A stretch of DNA of 64,000 nt. It comes from Chloroflexota bacterium (GTDB taxonomy: Bacteria; Chloroflexota; Anaerolineae; Anaerolineales; UBA11579). The notes under the pieces are model-generated. The model ran no database searches and was not told the origin of the DNA. It was given only the letters and a program-made list of their open reading frames with translations. How positions within the stretch are numbered: position 1 is the first letter of the stretch; each line of letters opens with the position of its first letter. A program made the translations under genes and the position numbers. Of the stretch, positions 16,288-25,776 are shown one piece after another. The stretch spans positions 62,001 through 126,000 of the forward strand of contig JABJGH010000033.1 of the NCBI GenBank assembly GCA_018662365.1, given 5' to 3'.

Positions 16288-18633
16288 ATGACAATAAGCA
16301 TTGCAATCACCCTGTTAATATTATTCCTTTCTATTATTCTTTTCATTTCTGAAAAGATTCGTGCCGATATTATTGCGCTGATGGTCTTAATTGCGCTCAG
16401 CATTTCTGGCTTGGTCACACCTACACAAGCACTTGCAGGCTTCAGTAGCCCGGCGGTGATTACCGTTTGGACGATGTTCATCCTCAGTGCTGGCCTAACC
16501 CGCACAGGGGTTGCTGGCTGGCTGGGCAGAAGGCTTATTAAAATAAGCGGAAATAAAACCACCCGCTTATTGCTAGTCATCATGTTGATCACCATATTCT
16601 TATCGGCTTTCATGAATAATGTGGGGGTTATCGCTCTTCTTCTCCCCGTCATATTAGATATCTCACGCCGAAACAAGATCCCCCGCTCAAAACTACTCAT
16701 GCCCTTGGCCTTCAGCACCCTTTTTGGGGGCATGATCACCCTGATCGGTACACCCGCAAATATTTTAGTAAACGATGCCCTCCTATCTTTCAATTTCCAA
16801 GAGTTGAAGTTGTTCGATTTTGCACCTGTGGGTATCGCCGTCAGTGTGGCGGGCATTTTATATATCCTCATATTCAGCAGATGGCTGCTGCCAAACAGAA
16901 ACCCAGCCTCAGAATATCAGCACGGCTTACATGAAATGGAAGAAGCTTTCGCCATTGAAGATCGCTTATTCGTGCTTCGCATTCCCGAAGAAAGTCGTCT
17001 GGCGGGGAAACCCATAAAAGATAGCCGGCTTGGGGCGGCATTAGGCATCAGCGTGATCGGGATCGTGCGCGATGAAGTGACAATCTTAGCCCCCGATCCT
17101 CTATCCAATTTAGAAGAAAATGATAGATTATTAGTTACTGGAAGACCCGATAAATTACTCTCCCTGATCAACTCCGAACATTTGATCATCGAAGAAAAAA
17201 ATGTGCCCATTGAATACATTACCTCCCCCAATATAAGCCTGGTCGAATTAGAATTAAACCCGCAATCAAGTTTAATTGGAAAGACACTAGAAGATATTGG
17301 ATTTAGGCAAAAATATGGTGCTAACGTGATGGCTTTTTGGCGGAATAATAAACCCATCCGTACCAATCTTGAAACCAAACCATTAAGACAAAATGATCTT
17401 TTGCTGATTCAAGCAAAGAATACCGATATTGCCCTGATCCAACAAACACCTGATTTTTCAATATCAGAAACACATAAGGCTAAAGCCTACCATTTGAATG
17501 AGCGATTAAATATATTCTCCATTCCGGAAAAATCCAGTTTGATTGGAAAAAGCTTAGGGGAAAGCCATTTGGGAGACGCCTTTGGGATGGGGGTTATGGC
17601 GATCATCCGAAATGGTGAAAAAACACTAATGCCTGAATCCGAAGAAAAGATTCAGGAAGGGGACGAACTCATTGCCAAGGGACGCATGAAAGATATTGAT
17701 GCCATCGAAAGCCTTCAGGAATTAGAAATAGATTATGATGCCCACCCCGGTCTTGAAGATATCCAATCAGATCAGATTGGCACGGTCGAGATCATGCTTT
17801 CCCCCCAAACCACCTTGGTCGGGAAGACCTTACGCCAAATAAAATTTCGGGAAAAATATGGCATCAGCGTTTTAGGGATTTGGCGTGCAGGACGCCCACG
17901 TCGATTTAACATTCGAGATATTCCCCTTCGTTTTGGGGACGCCCTACTTACATTCGGACCCAAAGATAAACAAGTATTATTGGCAGATGAACCCGATTTT
18001 TTGATCCTCACCGATGAGGTCTCCCCAGCCCCTCATACCGAGAAAGCAAAGATGGCTGGAGTCATCATGTTGGGGGTTGTGATCCTGGCAGGGACGGGGG
18101 TTTTGTCGATTGCGATTGCCTCGATGCTCGGGTTTACATTGATGATCTTAACCGGATGCTTATCGATGAATGAAGCATATCGCTCGATTGATTGGCGGGC
18201 AATCTTCATTATCGCTGGGATGTTGCCCTTGGGGGTCGCCATGCAAACCAGTGGTACTGCCCAATTCTTAGCCGAGCAGGTGATTCTATTGACCAGTGCG
18301 TATAACGGTTATGTGCAAGTGGGAGGATTATTCTTGCTCACCGCCCTTGCCTCACAATTCATGCCCAATGCGGTGATCACCGTCTTGATGGCCCCCATCG
18401 CCCTAGTTACCGCCGGTCAACTCGGTTTTAACCCCCAAGCGATCCTGATCCTAGTCGCCATTGCGGCTTCCTCCAGCTTCCTCAGCCCCGTGGCGCACCC
18501 TTCAAATATTTTGATCATGGGACCCGGCGGCTATAAATTTGGTGACTTTTTCAAGTTTGGTTTCCTGCTGATCCCCATTGTGCTCATTGTCACCTTGCTG
18601 GTCCTGCCCCTCTTCTGGCCCTTGTTTGGGTAG
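16288..18633 (+). CDS. SLC13-type transporter with four RCK-C domains
   Basis: A 781-residue inner-membrane permease of the SLC13/ArsB-CitM superfamily. An N-terminal membrane half (about residues 1-205) includes the FMNNVGVIALLLPV and GGMITLIGTPANI signature loops. The C-terminal half (about 585-781) carries the second copy, FMPNAVITVLMAPI and SFLSPVAHPSNI. Between them lie four TrkA-C (RCK-C) regulatory domains (about 225-290, 305-375, 400-470 and 490-570), which is more than the two usual in this family. The substrate is probably a di- or tricarboxylate or sulfate, but the sequence does not decide. A TATAAT box lies 12 bases before the ATG and no ribosome-binding site is seen. Confidence 0.88.
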   Translation: MTISIAITLLILFLSIILFISEKIRADIIALMVLIALSISGLVTPTQALAGFSSPAVITVWTMFILSAGLTRTGVAGWLGRRLIKISGNKTTRLLLVIMLITIFLSAFMNNVGVIALLLPVILDISRRNKIPRSKLLMPLAFSTLFGGMITLIGTPANILVNDALLSFNFQELKLFDFAPVGIAVSVAGILYILIFSRWLLPNRNPASEYQHGLHEMEEAFAIEDRLFVLRIPEESRLAGKPIKDSRLGAALGISVIGIVRDEVTILAPDPLSNLEENDRLLVTGRPDKLLSLINSEHLIIEEKNVPIEYITSPNISLVELELNPQSSLIGKTLEDIGFRQKYGANVMAFWRNNKPIRTNLETKPLRQNDLLLIQAKNTDIALIQQTPDFSISETHKAKAYHLNERLNIFSIPEKSSLIGKSLGESHLGDAFGMGVMAIIRNGEKTLMPESEEKIQEGDELIAKGRMKDIDAIESLQELEIDYDAHPGLEDIQSDQIGTVEIMLSPQTTLVGKTLRQIKFREKYGISVLGIWRAGRPRRFNIRDIPLRFGDALLTFGPKDKQVLLADEPDFLILTDEVSPAPHTEKAKMAGVIMLGVVILAGTGVLSIAIASMLGFTLMILTGCLSMNEAYRSIDWRAIFIIAGMLPLGVAMQTSGTAQFLAEQVILLTSAYNGYVQVGGLFLLTALASQFMPNAVITVLMAPIALVTAGQLGFNPQAILILVAIAASSSFLSPVAHPSNILIMGPGGYKFGDFFKFGFLLIPIVLIVTLLVLPLFWPLFG

Positions 18634-18647
18634 ACAGATATTATGAA

Positions 18648-19613
18648 TTAAATTTCAAAAACCCACTCTACAGTATTACTTTTCAATGGGCCTTTCCGAG
18701 ACACCAAAACCACATTTGCGAGTTCAAGGAATTTATCCCCATCCAGGGATTGGCAAACATTGGGATAACTATTTTTATATCCAAGGGCACTGTGAACATC
18801 CTTTGCTAATATTTTCACTGTTGAAAACCCAGCAGCTTTAGCAGGTAAAATATACTTTTTAATCGCATACTCCCTAATTTCATTTGCCGAACTTGGTTTA
18901 CCTTTAGTATTATTTTGCATCGGTTCATTCTCCCTGTTTTCTTTAGTTGAGACAAATTGACTTTTATACATTTCATTAAAATCTGCCAGGTCAATAATAT
19001 TTACTACTCCCTTTCTTGGGGAAAAGTAATCATAAACTACTTCATATTGGTTACCATATTTATTCTGAAAATCATCCCACAAAGTCTTATTCTTACTCAT
19101 CACACTTGGTAAAGCGCGATTGCCATTTAAGAACTTGATCGGGATTTCTTTGTTGATTACATAGAGCTCTTTCCGTTTTTGTGTTTCATGTTCAGCTAGA
19201 TTATAAAAATCTTTAAATAGTTGATTTTGACGGATAGCTTCTGAGCCGCCTTGCCAAGAAATAAATTTGAATTCTGCAACCCTCAAGTTAGTTTCTAAAT
19301 CAAAACCACGTCCGGTATTTCCCGCCCCAAGAGATAAACTATTGATACTTTCCTCTTTTTCCAGAATATAGGGTAATGCATTTAAAATCCCCACTGCATG
19401 AACTATTACATTAATTTGTCCAGCTAATCTTTTTATTTCAAAAGCACTTGCCAACAAATTACTATTGATGAAATAATTCAAATTTAAATCTGAAATATCA
19501 TCTTTTCTTTTCCCATGATAATCAGACTCTATCTGTGAAATTTTTCCTGTAAGAGACTCCCCTTGAAATTTTTGTACTCGTTCAAATATTTTATCTAGAT
19601 TTTCGTTGTTCAT
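18648..19613 (-). CDS. PD-(D/E)XK nuclease-like protein of unknown role
   Basis: The start chosen is the ATG at 19613, because GGAGG sits 5 bases before it; an ATG four codons upstream has none. The 321-residue product has a segment GRGFDLET...VAEFKFISWQGG (about residues 102-123) that fits the D...ExK core of PD-(D/E)XK nucleases (Asp 105, Glu 114, Lys 116). A C-terminal domain (about 245-321, KYILPAKAAGF...KDVHSALGYKNSYPNVCQSLDGDKFLE) resembles a DNA-binding-like module I associate with restriction-type proteins. It is AT-rich, alone and convergent with the transporter, with a 14-base gap. It is probably a horizontally acquired accessory gene. Nuclease activity is inferred. Confidence 0.72.
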   Translation of the reverse strand: MNNENLDKIFERVQKFQGESLTGKISQIESDYHGKRKDDISDLNLNYFINSNLLASAFEIKRLAGQINVIVHAVGILNALPYILEKEESINSLSLGAGNTGRGFDLETNLRVAEFKFISWQGGSEAIRQNQLFKDFYNLAEHETQKRKELYVINKEIPIKFLNGNRALPSVMSKNKTLWDDFQNKYGNQYEVVYDYFSPRKGVVNIIDLADFNEMYKSQFVSTKENRENEPMQNNTKGKPSSANEIREYAIKKYILPAKAAGFSTVKILAKDVHSALGYKNSYPNVCQSLDGDKFLELANVVLVSRKGPLKSNTVEWVFEI

Positions 19614-19696
19614 GATTTCCTCCATGTCTAAATTGTAGGGTATTTCATTCCCCTTGAAAAGATATACATTGAAATACTTTGTATATATGTTAAAGG

Positions 19697-19702
19697 TATA
19701 AT
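19697..19702 (+). promoter_or_regulatory. -10 box of leaderless tgt mRNA
   Basis: A perfect TATAAT is followed by only 6 bases before the tgt ATG at 19709. There is no room for a ribosome-binding site, so transcription should start at or next to the start codon. Confidence 0.75.
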
Positions 19703-19708
19703 TCCCCC

Positions 19709-20812
19709 ATGACCGATAATTTCAAATTCGAACTTGAAGGCCAAGACGGCCAGGCTCGCGCTGGGCGTTTCTCGACTCCCCACGGGAACTTAGAAACCCC
19801 GGTATTTGCCCCGGTCGGCACTGCCGCCACGGTCAAATCCATCACCCCCTCTCAACTCGAAGAGATGGGCGCATCCCTCGTCCTCTCCAATACCTATCAT
19901 CTGTATCTGCGCCCTGGCGATGAACTGATCGCCGAAATGGGCGGCCTACACGAATTCATGCAGTGGCCTCATCCCATCCTCACCGACTCGGGTGGTTTTC
20001 AAGTTTTCTCCCTAAGTGAAAAACGCAAGATCGATGATGATGGCGTCACTTTCAGCAGCCATATCGATGGCTCAAAACACCGTTTTACCCCCGAACGCGC
20101 CATCCAGATCCAAGAGAATTTGGGGGCAGACATCATCATGGCCTTTGACGAATGTGCCGACCCTTATGACTATCAATACAGCAAAAACGCCATGAACCGC
20201 ACCCACTCCTGGTTACAGCGCTGTGTCGAGGCAAAGACCAGAGATGATCAGGCACTATTCGGCATCATTCAGGGTGGCATTCACCCAGACCTGCGCGCCC
20301 AATCTGCCGAATTTGTCAGCCAGATGAATACCCCCGGCATCGCCATTGGCGGTCTGTCCGTCGGTGAAACCAAAGAAGAAATGCATCAAACACTTGATAT
20401 CCTCTCACCCTTACTCCCAGAAAATAAACCTCACTATCTGATGGGTGTTGGCACCCCCGAGGACTTGGTCAATGGCGTGGCAAGAGGCGTAGACATTTTT
20501 GATTGTGTCCTCCCCACCCGCTTGGGCCGTAATAATGCCGTGTTTCTCCGTAAAGGCGGTCGCTTAAATCTGCGCAATGCCCCCTTCGCAAAGGATAAAA
20601 ACCCGATCGATCAAGATTGTGCCTGTTACACCTGCCAAACTTTTACCCGTGCCTATCTCCGCCATTTAATTGTCTCCAAAGAAATGCTTTCTGGGACTTT
20701 ATTATCAATTCATAACCTGCATACCCTCATCCATTTAGCAAAGGAGTTGCGAAAAGCGATCCTCCACGGGAACTTTGAGGAATTTGCAAAACCTTGGTAC
20801 GTATCGTCCTAA
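19709..20812 (+). CDS. tgt: Queuine tRNA-ribosyltransferase (tRNA-guanine transglycosylase)
   Basis: Tgt swaps guanine 34 in the anticodon of tRNA-Asp/Asn/His/Tyr for preQ1 in queuosine synthesis. The 367-residue product has the catalytic Asp in DSGGFQVFSL (about residue 97), AFDECADP and GGLSVGE. The nucleophile region is DCVLPTR LGRN, and the zinc site is CACYTCQ (about 311-316) with a downstream His. The length is typical. No other queuosine gene is adjacent. The gene appears to be leaderless. Confidence 0.97.
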   Translation: MTDNFKFELEGQDGQARAGRFSTPHGNLETPVFAPVGTAATVKSITPSQLEEMGASLVLSNTYHLYLRPGDELIAEMGGLHEFMQWPHPILTDSGGFQVFSLSEKRKIDDDGVTFSSHIDGSKHRFTPERAIQIQENLGADIIMAFDECADPYDYQYSKNAMNRTHSWLQRCVEAKTRDDQALFGIIQGGIHPDLRAQSAEFVSQMNTPGIAIGGLSVGETKEEMHQTLDILSPLLPENKPHYLMGVGTPEDLVNGVARGVDIFDCVLPTRLGRNNAVFLRKGGRLNLRNAPFAKDKNPIDQDCACYTCQTFTRAYLRHLIVSKEMLSGTLLSIHNLHTLIHLAKELRKAILHGNFEEFAKPWYVSS

Positions 20813-20887
20813 AATATTTTCTTGAAGGGACTTTTTAATATGCCGGACTACGGAAAAGGACAAAACAAAAGGTGATAAACTAAGCTG

Positions 20888-21700
20888 ATGACGACTATCC
20901 AGGCCATTATTCTTGGCATAATCCAAGGCATCACCGAATTTTTGCCCATTTCAAGTACCGGACATTTGGTCCTCGCTCCCCATCTATTAAATTGGGATAT
21001 CCCCAAAGACCAGTTATTTGTTTTCGATGTACTCGTTCAAATGGGCACCCTGGTAGCGGTGATCCTCTATTTTTGGAAAGATCTGCATTCAATATTCACC
21101 AACACATTAAAAAATATTTCAAAACCCGAAGGGTTCAAACACCCAAATGTTCGTTTAGCAATCAATATTTTATTTGCCTCAATTCCAGCAGGATTGATCG
21201 GTTTAGCTTTCAAAGACAAATTTGAAAGTACCTTTGATAACCTTAGTATCACTGCCATTTTTTTATTCGTCACCGCCCTCTTATTATTCATTGCAGAGAA
21301 AAAGGGGAAGCAGAATCGAGAATTTGAGGACATTGGTTTCTGGGAGGCAATTGGCATCGGCGTATTTCAGGCCCTAGCCCTGTTCCCCGGCATCTCCCGC
21401 TCAGGCGCAACCATTTCCTCGGCCATGTTCCGTCATCTCAAACGGCCTGCTGCCGCTCGCTTTTCATTCCTGATCTCTGTCCCGATTATGCTTGCAGCCG
21501 GTCTTTACACCAGCATGGGTCTTTTTGAAATTGCAAATCTCTCTAGTTTTATCGGACCCATGGTGATCGGTTTTGTCACCTCTGCCATCGTCGGCTATTT
21601 AGCAATACGCTGGTTAATAAATTTCCTAAGTTCTTATCCCCTTTATTATTTTTCAATTTATTTGATTGTATTAAGTGTATCGATTCTCCTCATAAATTAA
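20888..21700 (+). CDS. uppP: Undecaprenyl-diphosphatase UppP
   Basis: This integral membrane phosphatase recycles undecaprenyl pyrophosphate to the monophosphate carrier used for peptidoglycan; its activity also confers bacitracin tolerance. The 270-residue protein contains both signature loops, GITEFLPISSTGHL (about residues 13-26) and PGISRSGATISS (about 162-173), within about eight hydrophobic helices. AAAAGGTGA precedes the ATG. It heads a tight forward gene chain, with the next start 3 bases after its stop. Confidence 0.96.
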   Translation: MTTIQAIILGIIQGITEFLPISSTGHLVLAPHLLNWDIPKDQLFVFDVLVQMGTLVAVILYFWKDLHSIFTNTLKNISKPEGFKHPNVRLAINILFASIPAGLIGLAFKDKFESTFDNLSITAIFLFVTALLLFIAEKKGKQNREFEDIGFWEAIGIGVFQALALFPGISRSGATISSAMFRHLKRPAAARFSFLISVPIMLAAGLYTSMGLFEIANLSSFIGPMVIGFVTSAIVGYLAIRWLINFLSSYPLYYFSIYLIVLSVSILLIN

Positions 21701-21703
21701 ACC

Positions 21704-22390
21704 ATGAAAAAGAACCTATTTCTCCCCCTCCTACTGATATTTATATTCGCAGCCTGTACCCCCACCGATGCGATATCTCCAACCGTCGAATTGCCAATAT
21801 ACAAAATTGGATATAGCCCTAATTTAGAGCCCTATCGGGAAGGGTTTAGAAGTTGTGCCAATCAGATCACCACCGGCTTATTCAGTTTCCAAAGGTTTCA
21901 TATCCTAAATGATGAAAATGTCGATCTCTATATCCATTTGGGCGAACCAGAAGAGATGCCAAACTTCACCGCTCAGATTGGCTTAGAAAAATTGGTCGTC
22001 ATCACCCACCCCAACAATGAAACGTCCCCCACAAAAACCGATTTACAAAATATTTTTACAGGTCGTTTAAATAATTGGGTAAAAGTGGGCGGGGAGGGAG
22101 AGATCGCAGTATGGGTATTACCAGCGGAGAATGAAGCTAGCCAGATCTTCCAAGAATATTATTTGGACAGCATGCTCTTTAAAGGCAGTTCCCAAGTAGC
22201 CCCTGGCCCCGCCCAAATCTTAGAAGTAGTAGGCAGTGATCCTTTATCAATTGCTTACCTGCCCCAAAGTTGGTCTACCTCAACTATCAGCGCCCTAGAT
22301 ATCGGTATCGAAGTACCCATTCTTGTCCTCGCAGATTCTGAACCTGAGGGCGAATTAAGGGAATTTGTGGCTTGTTTGCAGAAACCTTAA
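21704..22390 (+). CDS. PstS-like substrate-binding lipoprotein
   Basis: A 228-residue exported lipoprotein with signal peptide and lipobox FIFAAC (Cys about 19). The body resembles a short PBP-like (PstS-type) periplasmic binding domain: VVITHPNNE, TDLQNIFTGRLNNW (typical of phosphate-binding-like proteins) and IAYLPQSW near the C-terminus. It is shorter than canonical PstS, and no pst transporter genes are nearby, so the ligand is unknown. It follows uppP after 3 bases and is probably co-transcribed with it. Confidence 0.78.
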   Translation: MKKNLFLPLLLIFIFAACTPTDAISPTVELPIYKIGYSPNLEPYREGFRSCANQITTGLFSFQRFHILNDENVDLYIHLGEPEEMPNFTAQIGLEKLVVITHPNNETSPTKTDLQNIFTGRLNNWVKVGGEGEIAVWVLPAENEASQIFQEYYLDSMLFKGSSQVAPGPAQILEVVGSDPLSIAYLPQSWSTSTISALDIGIEVPILVLADSEPEGELREFVACLQKP

Positions 22391-22420
22391 TTTTAGACAC
22401 TAATCTAATCGAGCAGCTTT

Positions 22421-23227
22421 ATGACCAAACCCATTTACATCCACGATAAAAAAGAACTCGAAAAATATTTGCTGAAGAATTCGCAGTTAAATTTCTACCA
22501 TATCGGCGACCTTGACGATTTTTTCTGGCCCTACACCAGTTGGCTTGCATCCAAAGAAAATGGGGAAATCCAAGCCCTGCTCCTTCTTTACAGCGGCGTT
22601 TTCCCCGTAGTTTTATTGGCCATTGAAAACAACAACCCAAAAGAAATGCGAGACTTATTGAAAGCCTCCCTACCAATCCTCCCCCAAAATCTATATTGTC
22701 ATCTCAGCCCCGGTTTAGAGGAGATTTTCATGGAGGATTACAATTTAGAACATCATGGGGAACACTACAGTATGGGTCTAACCAGCCCAGAAAAACTTGA
22801 GCTCTTCGATACTGAAAACGTGGTTTCCGTTAATCACGAACATTTATCCGAAATCCAAGAACTTTATACCGCCAGCTATCCAAGAAATTGGTTTAATCCC
22901 CGCATGTTGGAAACCGGGCAATATGTAGGCATACGAGATGCGGAGTCCAAATTGATCAGCGTTGCGGGCATACATGTATATTCCCCCACCTATAGGGTTG
23001 CCGCCCTGGGCAACATCACCACCCATCCCGCAAAACGAGCCCAAGGATTAGGCACGATCATTAGTGCAGGCCTTTGCAAAAAATTATTAGAAAATGTCGA
23101 CTCGATTGGCTTAAATGTAAAAGCAGATAATCAGGCCGCCATCCATACCTACGAAAAAATTGGATTTAAAAAAATGGCTGTCTACCATGAATGGACGATC
23201 ACTTCTCCCAAAAAAGAGGAATTATGA
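22421..23227 (+). CDS. GNAT family N-acetyltransferase
   Basis: A 268-residue protein with an N-terminal region of unclear function (about 1-125) and a C-terminal GNAT fold (about 130-255). The acetyl-CoA-binding motif A region reads ITTHPAKRAQGLGTII (about 199-214), followed by NVKADNQAAIHTYEKIGF. The bipartite layout fits enzymes that acetylate small molecules, but the substrate is unknown. Its stop overlaps the next gene start by 4 bases (ATGA), which indicates translational coupling to the aminopeptidase. Confidence 0.88.
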   Translation: MTKPIYIHDKKELEKYLLKNSQLNFYHIGDLDDFFWPYTSWLASKENGEIQALLLLYSGVFPVVLLAIENNNPKEMRDLLKASLPILPQNLYCHLSPGLEEIFMEDYNLEHHGEHYSMGLTSPEKLELFDTENVVSVNHEHLSEIQELYTASYPRNWFNPRMLETGQYVGIRDAESKLISVAGIHVYSPTYRVAALGNITTHPAKRAQGLGTIISAGLCKKLLENVDSIGLNVKADNQAAIHTYEKIGFKKMAVYHEWTITSPKKEEL

Positions 23228-24612
23228 ATATCAACTTGATCAGCAAAACAGAATGGAAAGAAGGATTAACTTTTAAACTCAGTTTCGGTAAACAAGATCC
23301 AATACCTGGAGAGAGCAGACCCACTGCGGGAAGTATATTGCTGATGGGGAAAAACCTGGGTGAGGTATCCCTAGGCTTAGAAAATAAAATCAATGCCGAA
23401 ACCATTCGCAAGACGGGGGCTGGAATTGCGAAATGGCTGCATGGCTATGACGATCTTTCCATTGGCATCGACTTGGCTGGGCTTGACTCCCTCGACGTGG
23501 AGAATCCCGTCCTCGCTCTTTGCGAAGGATTACTATTAGGGGATTTTAAATTTACGGAATTCAAAAATAAGAAGTCTCGAAAACCTTCGACGATCAATCT
23601 CCTTGGGGACAAAAAAGTTCAATCCGAGGTGGATCAAGCAATCATCCTCGCGGAAGGCACCAACCTGGCGAGAAGTTTAGCCCACACCCCCGCCAACATT
23701 ATTAATCCAGAGACCCTTTCGGATATCTGTGAAAAAATTGCCCAAGAAAATGATCTTGGTTTCAAGGTGCTTGACGACAAGGAACTCAAAGAAATGGGCG
23801 CTGGGGCAATTGTTAGTGTGGGTCAGGGCAGTCAAACACCCTCCCGATTGATCGTGATGGAATATAAAGGGAAATCCCCCGATAAAAAACCGGTCGTCTT
23901 GGTTGGAAAAGCGATCACCTTCGATACCGGTGGCTATTCGATCAAAACCAAAACGGGCATCGTGGGGATGAAATATGACAAATGCGGGGGTGTCACCGTT
24001 GCCGCCATCCTACAAACCGTGGCGAAGTTAGGCTTAGATACCCCGGTAATCGGCTTGATTCCCGCCGCCGAGAATATGATCTCCAAAGAGGCCTACCGCC
24101 CCAATGACATCATTACCAGCTTGTCCGGCAAAACGATCGAGATCATTAGCACTGATGCCGAGGGCCGCATGGTGATGAGTGATACCCTCACCTATGCCCA
24201 ACGAGAATATAACCCAGAAGTCCTCATCGACATTGCCACCCTCACCGGAGGCGTAGTCGTCGCCCTCGGAGGCGTCCGAGCAGGCATTTTTGGTACGGAT
24301 CAGAAATTGATTGATAGCTTGATCGATGCCGGCGAAAATGTGCATGAGCGTTTATGGCAGATGCCCCTCGATGAGGAATATTTCGATCTGATCCGCGGGG
24401 GTGACAGTGATTTCAAGAATTCAGGTGGCGTTACTACCGCCTCCTCTGTCCAAGGTGCGATCTTTCTAAAACAATTCATTAAAAATGGCACAAAATGGGC
24501 GCATATTGATATTGCAGGAACCGGCACGATTAATAAATCTGCGGCCTATTGCCCCAAAGGGGCCACCGGATTTGGCATGCGCCTCATCACGGAATATATT
24601 CGCTCCTTATAA
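23224..24612 (+). CDS. pepA: Leucyl aminopeptidase (M17 family)
   Basis: A cytosolic two-metal aminopeptidase that removes N-terminal residues from peptides. The start is set at the ATG at 23224, which overlaps the previous stop; a frame open from 23191 adds only sequence that overlaps the GNAT gene. The 462-residue product has the M17 motifs VGKAITFDTGGYSIK (metal Asp and catalytic Lys, about 237-251), MKYDKCGG and the signature STDAEGRMVMSDTL (about 313-326). It keeps the expected ligands except for small substitutions (N to S in NTDAEGR). Confidence 0.93.
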   Translation: MNINLISKTEWKEGLTFKLSFGKQDPIPGESRPTAGSILLMGKNLGEVSLGLENKINAETIRKTGAGIAKWLHGYDDLSIGIDLAGLDSLDVENPVLALCEGLLLGDFKFTEFKNKKSRKPSTINLLGDKKVQSEVDQAIILAEGTNLARSLAHTPANIINPETLSDICEKIAQENDLGFKVLDDKELKEMGAGAIVSVGQGSQTPSRLIVMEYKGKSPDKKPVVLVGKAITFDTGGYSIKTKTGIVGMKYDKCGGVTVAAILQTVAKLGLDTPVIGLIPAAENMISKEAYRPNDIITSLSGKTIEIISTDAEGRMVMSDTLTYAQREYNPEVLIDIATLTGGVVVALGGVRAGIFGTDQKLIDSLIDAGENVHERLWQMPLDEEYFDLIRGGDSDFKNSGGVTTASSVQGAIFLKQFIKNGTKWAHIDIAGTGTINKSAAYCPKGATGFGMRLITEYIRSL

Positions 24613-24631
24613 CCTTTATCCTGGATTAATT

Positions 24632-25756
24632 ATGACTAAATCACGATCTCTCCAAATCTTCTTCTTTATCGCCATTATGAGTATTTTTGCATGCAGAAGA
24701 ACGGGGATCGAAACGCCCACAACTCTTCCAAACCCAGATCCCCTTCCGACCAGCGAGGGTGTGGTTCAAAATAAAGCCCTCTGGGACCTTGTCCGCGAAG
24801 AAATCGATAATGCTGATTTCGAAGAAATCACCGTGATTATTGGCGATAAAACCGGCAACCTCTTCTCCTATTCCAAAGGGGCCTCCTCCCCCGATAAGAT
24901 CTACGCCTTAGCCTCGGCCTCCAAATGGCTTTCCTCTGCCACGATCATGCGCCTCGTCGAACAAGGTATCTTAGATCTCGAGGATCATCCCCAGAAATAT
25001 ATCCCCTGGTGGACAAACGACCCCGCCGACCCGCGTTCCCAAGTCACCTTAGCACACCTACTCTCGTTTACGTCGGGCTTCAATCTCGGCGCATTTGAAT
25101 CCTCCTGTGTCGGAGATAGAAAGACTACCCTTGATGCCTGTGGCCAGATTTTATACGAAGAATATTTCGAATTTTCCCCCAGCACGACTTTTTATTATGG
25201 CCCCGCACATCTTCACATCGCTGCCCTCATGGCAGAATACGCCACCGGCAAAGATTACAATGCCATTTTTCAAGAACAAATTGCCAACCCCCTGGGTCTT
25301 AACCCCGGAACTGGATTTTTTACCCCCAGCCTAGAGAATCCCCGTGCCGCTGGTGGAGCATCCAGCACACCCAACGACTATGCTAGATTTCTTCAGGCCA
25401 TCATTTCTGGTGAGATTCTTTCCGATTCTTTTGAGCTCATGATCACCGACCATACCCCCACCTCATCCGTCATTATCGACACTTCTCCCGTCACAAGACA
25501 GGGTTATGAATGGCATTATGGTTTTGGGCTTTGGCGGGAATGTCTCTCGAAAACTTGGCAGCCAGACTGCACCAAAAATATATTCATCTCCAGTCCTGGC
25601 GCGTTCGGCTGGTATCCCTGGATCGATCTCGAAAATGAATATTATGGCTTGATCGCCGTGGAGGAAAAAATTCGAATCCTAAATAGACCTTCAGAAGAAT
25701 CTGTTGAATTTGGCATCTTGCTCAGACCGCTGATTGAAGCTGCCTTAGAAAACTAG
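24632..25756 (+). CDS. Serine hydrolase lipoprotein, beta-lactamase class C-like
   Basis: The start is placed at the ATG at 24632, which begins a lipoprotein signal (FFFIAIMSIFAC, Cys about 21); a longer frame from 24485 lies inside pepA. The 374-residue product has the beta-lactamase/D-alanyl-D-alanine peptidase fold. The SxxK is in ALASASKWLSS (about residues 90-100), the second-motif Tyr in FYYGPAHLHIAA and a HYGFGLW segment near the third motif. It probably acts on envelope peptides or esters outside the membrane. It follows pepA by 19 bases. The substrate is not shown. Confidence 0.87.
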   Translation: MTKSRSLQIFFFIAIMSIFACRRTGIETPTTLPNPDPLPTSEGVVQNKALWDLVREEIDNADFEEITVIIGDKTGNLFSYSKGASSPDKIYALASASKWLSSATIMRLVEQGILDLEDHPQKYIPWWTNDPADPRSQVTLAHLLSFTSGFNLGAFESSCVGDRKTTLDACGQILYEEYFEFSPSTTFYYGPAHLHIAALMAEYATGKDYNAIFQEQIANPLGLNPGTGFFTPSLENPRAAGGASSTPNDYARFLQAIISGEILSDSFELMITDHTPTSSVIIDTSPVTRQGYEWHYGFGLWRECLSKTWQPDCTKNIFISSPGAFGWYPWIDLENEYYGLIAVEEKIRILNRPSEESVEFGILLRPLIEAALEN

Positions 25757-25776
25757 CTACTTTCTCTGCTGGGGCT

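Noticed and set aside
16281-16871. 196-codon reverse frame inside the SLC13 gene
   Set aside because: Shadow of a conserved transporter with clear motifs on the other strand.
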